A stretch of DNA of 8,680 bases from an uncultured Arthrobacter sp. (lineage in GTDB: Bacteria; Actinomycetota; Actinomycetes; Actinomycetales; Micrococcaceae). Where the stretch lies: NCBI GenBank assembly GCA_937873245.1, contig CALMVY010000128.1, positions 1 through 8,680 of the forward strand. Reading direction: 5' to 3'. The position numbers and the translations under genes are program-made. Below are positions 6,150-8,680 of this stretch, one piece after another (positions within the stretch are counted from its first letter, which is position 1; each line of letters begins with the position of its first letter). The notes under the pieces were generated by a model. The model worked only from the letters and a program-made list of their open reading frames with translations, did no database searches and was not told the DNA's origin.

Positions 6150-7019
6150 TCAGGCGGCGTCCGCGAGGGTTTCCGCCAGGCCGGCCTGGAGCAGCTGGGA
6201 AGCGCAGACGGACGCCGCGGAAGAGGCGGCCACGAGCAGTCCCAGCCGGACGCCGTCGAACACCGCGGCATCCCCGATGGCCCAGATTCCCGGGACCGAG
6301 GTGCGGAAGTTCCGGTCGATGACGATTCCGCCCTGGCGGGCTGTTTTCAGCCCCGCGCTGACGGCGAGGGCGTCCCGGGCAATCGGCTCCTCGGCCAGGA
6401 CCACGAGGTCCCCGGCCATGCTGGAACCGTCCTCGAACACCACGCCGGCAGCTGCGAGGGGGGAACCGGCGAGGGTGGGAACGACGGCGGCCGGCCGCTG
6501 CGTGGTGCGGATGGGGCGGACACCGCGGGCGCGCAGCACGGCTTCGGCCTGGCCGGCGGACGTTCCGGTGCCGACCAGGATGCCCAGCGGACGCCGGCCG
6601 AGGACCCGCGTGACATCCTTGACGGCCTCGCCCAGCCGGGCGGCGTCGTCGATGGTGGCGTAGTTCAGGCAACGGCCTTCCCCTGCCAGTGGTGACCCGG
6701 CGGGGGAGGACCCGGTCGCGATGACCAGCTGGTCGTAGCTGAACTCCAGGCCGTCCGCCGTGGTGACGTAGCGGCTGTCCGGGTCGATGTAGCTGGCCGG
6801 CTGGCCGAAGCGGACGGAGACCTGCGGGAGTGCGGCGAGCTCCAGGAGCTCGTCGGGCGCGTCATCCCGGTTGCTGAGCACCGTGATCCCGCCCGCGAAG
6901 GGGGTCCGCGTGAGCTGGCGGACCAGTGCCTGTGCGGCCGGTCCCGCCCCGGCGATGACGATCCGGGGCCGGGCCTGGGAATCGGCGGAATCGGCGGAAA
7001 CGGTGGAGATGGCGGACAT
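6150..7019 (-). CDS. Compact FAD/NAD(P)-dependent oxidoreductase, NirB FAD-module-like
   Basis: The 289-residue protein has a two-dinucleotide-binding (Pyr_redox_2) fold. After a 17-residue polar leader, the FAD loop is IVIAGAGPAAQ (20-30); VIATGSSP (99-106) is the conserved strand contacting FAD; GILVGTGTSAGQAEA (146-160) is the NAD(P)-binding loop; and GGIVIDRNFRTSVPGIWAIGDAA (230-252) is the C-terminal FAD-binding strand with D250. It has only two cysteines, C117 and C272, far apart, so it is not a disulfide reductase. Its layout resembles the N-terminal flavin module of NADH-dependent nitrite reductase NirB and ferredoxin/rubredoxin reductases, but it is about 100 residues shorter than typical stand-alone relatives and has no dimerisation or Fe-S/siroheme domain. 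The ATG at 7019 has AAAGGG (7027-7032) seven bases upstream. Its neighbours (NnaR-like regulator, siroheme methyltransferase) point to nitrite assimilation, but its redox partner is unknown. Confidence 0.88.
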   Translation of the reverse strand: MSAISTVSADSADSQARPRIVIAGAGPAAQALVRQLTRTPFAGGITVLSNRDDAPDELLELAALPQVSVRFGQPASYIDPDSRYVTTADGLEFSYDQLVIATGSSPAGSPLAGEGRCLNYATIDDAARLGEAVKDVTRVLGRRPLGILVGTGTSAGQAEAVLRARGVRPIRTTQRPAAVVPTLAGSPLAAAGVVFEDGSSMAGDLVVLAEEPIARDALAVSAGLKTARQGGIVIDRNFRTSVPGIWAIGDAAVFDGVRLGLLVAASSAASVCASQLLQAGLAETLADAA

Positions 7020-7073
7020 GGTGAGGCCCTTTCGCTGGTGGCCGGTGGTGTGGCCTGACTGCTTGATGACCCC

Positions 7074-7079
7074 AGCGTA
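7074..7079 (-). promoter_or_regulatory. Candidate -10 element for the FAD oxidoreductase
   Basis: On the minus strand this reads TACGCT, fitting TAnnnT, 54 bases upstream of the ATG at 7019. No TTGACA-like box precedes it; instead the nearer GlnR-box-like 16-mer (7101-7116) falls over the -35 position, the arrangement expected of an activator-dependent promoter. This is inferred from motif and position only. Confidence 0.3.
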
Positions 7080-7100
7080 GGCGGCCGATCTTTCCGGCGT

Positions 7101-7148
7101 GTTTCCCCGGTGTTGCAGGATTTTCGCCGCCCGTTCGCCAATGTTTAC
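7101..7148 (-). promoter_or_regulatory. Candidate GlnR/NnaR-type operator: two GlnR-box-like 16-mers
   Basis: Read on the minus strand, 7116-7101 is GCAAC-ACCGGG-GAAAC, which differs from the actinobacterial GlnR box pattern GTnAC-n6-GAAAC at one defined base. A second, weaker 16-mer at 7148-7133 is GTAAA-CATTGG-CGAAC. A further CGAAA half site lies between them. The AA-containing half sites start at offsets 0, 11, 22, 32 and 43, close to one helical turn apart. The array lies 82-129 bases upstream of the oxidoreductase start. The pattern is visible; that GlnR or the adjacent NnaR-like protein binds here is inference from the published nitrate/nitrite regulons of Streptomyces and mycobacteria. 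Confidence 0.4.
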
Positions 7149-7167
7149 CCGCCAGTAATGGCGTGGG

Positions 7168-8355
7168 TCACACGCGGAGCCGGTAGCCGCGCTTCACCAC
7201 GGTTTCCACGAGCCGGCCGTCCGGCAGGGCCGACCGCAGCCGGCTGACGGTCATGTCCAGGGCGTGCACGGAACCGCGGAGTTCCAGCAGTTCGGACAGC
7301 GACTCACGGGACAGGACGGAGCCGCCCGCGCCCAGCAGCGCCCGCAGCAGCAGCAACGGGGCGGGAGCCAGTTCCACTGCCTCGCCGTCGATCCGCAGCG
7401 AACGGCCACGGAGTTCCACCCTGCCCGACGCAGTGTCCAGGCGGCGGACGTGGTTCAGGGCGAGGTGCTCCACGACGAGCCGGATCAGGGCGCCCATCCG
7501 GAACCGGTCCGGGACCAGCGGCTGCAGGCCGGCGTCGATGAGCGGCTGCGCCGTGATGGGGCCGACGACGGCGGTGGCCACGGTGGTCTTCAGGCTGTCC
7601 ACCAGCTGTTTGTACAGGCCCATCTCGTGCGCGGTGCTCCACATCGCATCCACCGCGGGGGCGCTGGTGAACGTCAGCACGTCCAGGTTCCCGCTGCAGG
7701 CGGCCTCGATCAGCCGCGGCAGCCGGTCCGCGCCGTCGGGCTTGACCCAGCGGTACGGGGTGACGGTCAGGACCGTGGCCCCGGACATCCGGAGCCGTTC
7801 GAGCTGGCGGACGTCGGTGTAGCCGTGCAGCTGCACCGCGACGGTCTTGCCGCGCACGCCCTCGGCGAGGAGCATGTCCACCAGCGTGGCCGTGGTTTCA
7901 TCGCTGCTGATCCCGACGTCGGCCAGTCCGGCCGCGCGGACCGCGCCGCGGGCCTTGGGCCCACGGACGAACATCCGGGTGGCACCGAGGGTTTCCAGCA
8001 GCTGCTCGCCGATCCCGAAGGTGTCCGCGGCCTCGCACCAGCGCCGCATGCCGTAGGCGGTGGTGGCGATGCACAGCTCCGGCCGGGCCTCGATGATGGC
8101 ACGGGTGTCCTCGATCAGGCTCAGGTCCTCCTGCACCGGGGCGATCTTCAGCGCCGGGGCGTGGAGCACCTCGGCGCCGCGCCGCTCCAGGGCCTCGATC
8201 AGGTCCTGGGAGCGGCGGTGCGAGGTCACACCAATCCGGAAACCCTCCAGCGGCAGCTCCACGGCCTCGGACATGGTTTCGGCCGCGGTTTCGGACGCAG
8301 GGCCGGTGCCGTGCAGCGTCGGTGTGACGGCGTTGAGCGCGCTCACGGTCCTCAC
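7168..8355 (-). CDS. nnaR: HemD-like domain fused to OmpR-type winged helix; NnaR-like nitrite assimilation regulator / uroporphyrinogen-III synthase
   Basis: The 395-residue protein has two parts. Residues about 37-297 form a uroporphyrinogen-III synthase (HemD) domain: GFRIGVTSHRRS (38-49), a first ligand-side segment LCIATTAYGMRRW (94-106), TPYRWVKP (199-206) with Y201 at the place of the conserved HemD tyrosine, LTFTSAPAV (227-235) and AVVGPITAQPL (262-272). Residues about 303-395 form an OmpR/PhoB-type winged helix (ELAPAPLLLLRALL; DMTVSRLRSAL; VETVVKRGYRLRV). No receiver domain is present. This architecture is that of NnaR of Streptomyces and mycobacteria (Rv0260c type), which acts with GlnR on nitrate/nitrite genes; databases often label it simply uroporphyrinogen-III synthase. 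The GTG start at 8355 overlaps the methyltransferase stop in GTGA, indicating coupling; the next ATG (M28, 8274) has no ribosome site. Whether the HemD domain is catalytic or only senses a tetrapyrrole is not decided by the sequence. Confidence 0.87.
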   Translation of the reverse strand: MRTVSALNAVTPTLHGTGPASETAAETMSEAVELPLEGFRIGVTSHRRSQDLIEALERRGAEVLHAPALKIAPVQEDLSLIEDTRAIIEARPELCIATTAYGMRRWCEAADTFGIGEQLLETLGATRMFVRGPKARGAVRAAGLADVGISSDETTATLVDMLLAEGVRGKTVAVQLHGYTDVRQLERLRMSGATVLTVTPYRWVKPDGADRLPRLIEAACSGNLDVLTFTSAPAVDAMWSTAHEMGLYKQLVDSLKTTVATAVVGPITAQPLIDAGLQPLVPDRFRMGALIRLVVEHLALNHVRRLDTASGRVELRGRSLRIDGEAVELAPAPLLLLRALLGAGGSVLSRESLSELLELRGSVHALDMTVSRLRSALPDGRLVETVVKRGYRLRV

Positions 8356-8680
8356 GCCCCCATCAGGGAAGCGGCCAGGCGGTCGAGTTCGGCTTCCGCC
8401 TCCGCGCAGCCCCGGTTGGCCTCGGCCACCCGGACGACGTCGCCGATCACCAGCACCGCCGGGTTGCTGCAGTCAGCGGCCGCCGTCGTGATGGTGCCCA
8501 GTTCGGCGATGGTGGTCCGCTGGCCGGGCCGGTAGCCGCGCTCGACGACGGCCATCGGCATGTCCGCGCGCATCCCGGCCCGGCGCAGGCCGGCGGCGAG
8601 CTGGTGCAGCGTGCCGATCCCCATCAGCACCACAATGGTCCCGCCCAGCCCCGCCAAGTGCGCGTGTTCCTTCTCGGTCA
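8352..8680 (-). CDS. cobA: Uroporphyrinogen-III C-methyltransferase (SUMT), C-terminal part
   Basis: The last 108 residues of a gene that enters from the right edge. SUMT adds two methyl groups from S-adenosylmethionine to uroporphyrinogen III, giving precorrin-2 for siroheme and cobalamin. The visible part matches the C-terminal lobe of the tetrapyrrole methylase fold: GGTIVVLMGIGTL with a following LAAGLRRAGM helix, then DMPMAVVERGYRPGQRTTIAELGTI, the family's substrate-side strand and helix, and PAVLVIGDVVRV near the end. A short acidic/alanine-rich helical tail (AEAEAELDRLAASLMGA) follows. The N-terminal SAM-binding lobe is outside, so it cannot be seen whether the protein is SUMT alone or a larger CysG-like fusion. 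The TGA stop overlaps the GTG start of the NnaR-like gene by four bases, so both are expected to be made together, fitting siroheme supply to nitrite reductase. Confidence 0.9.
   Translation of the reverse strand, partial: TEKEHAHLAGLGGTIVVLMGIGTLHQLAAGLRRAGMRADMPMAVVERGYRPGQRTTIAELGTITTAAADCSNPAVLVIGDVVRVAEANRGCAEAEAELDRLAASLMGA

Noticed and set aside
7264..8535. A 423-codon plus-strand open frame opposite the NnaR-like and cobA genes
   Set aside because: Its translation is rich in Q, G, R and A with no domain, and the opposite strand encodes clear conserved families; this is a composition shadow.

Overview
This window is a stretch of high-GC chromosome from an actinobacterium, most probably a Micrococcaceae member of the Arthrobacter/Pseudarthrobacter type. 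The clues are the strong G/C bias at third codon positions, the long shadow reading frames this bias produces, purine-rich ribosome binding sites, and a siroheme/nitrite regulator of the HemD plus winged-helix kind known from Actinobacteria. The species call is an inference from composition and protein flavour; no search was run. There is no tRNA, rRNA, CRISPR array, insertion sequence or prophage signal. All six complete genes and both partial edge genes look intact.

Left part (1-442): the first 67 codons of an NAD(P)-binding atypical SDR gene run off the left edge on the minus strand. It is divergent from mfd across a 240-base spacer that holds weak promoter-like elements and a tandem decamer.

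Centre left (443-4960, plus strand): mfd, the 1226-residue transcription-repair coupling factor, is followed after only six bases by a 276-residue YdjM-type membrane metal-dependent hydrolase. The two look like one translationally coupled unit. It ends in a strong hairpin at 5021-5050 that can also serve the convergent minus-strand transcript.

Centre right (5070-6074, minus strand): deoC (deoxyribose-phosphate aldolase, all three catalytic residues present) is followed by a 76-residue protein with two membrane helices and no recognised function.

Right part (6150-8680, minus strand): the order of transcription is the C-terminal end of a uroporphyrinogen-III C-methyltransferase gene (siroheme/cobalamin branch), a HemD-like protein fused to an OmpR-type winged helix that overlaps it by four bases (NnaR-like, the nitrate/nitrite assimilation regulator type), and a compact FAD-dependent oxidoreductase resembling the FAD module of NirB. 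The 148-base spacer before the oxidoreductase contains two GlnR-box-like 16-mers with roughly helically phased AA-containing half sites. Taken together this looks like the tail of an assimilatory nitrite reductase/siroheme locus whose nirB/nirD genes, if present, would lie beyond the right edge. I found no clearly new defence or mobile system. The most worthwhile leads are the phased operator array, the shortened NirB-like flavoprotein, the mfd-YdjM coupling, and the small membrane protein behind deoC.
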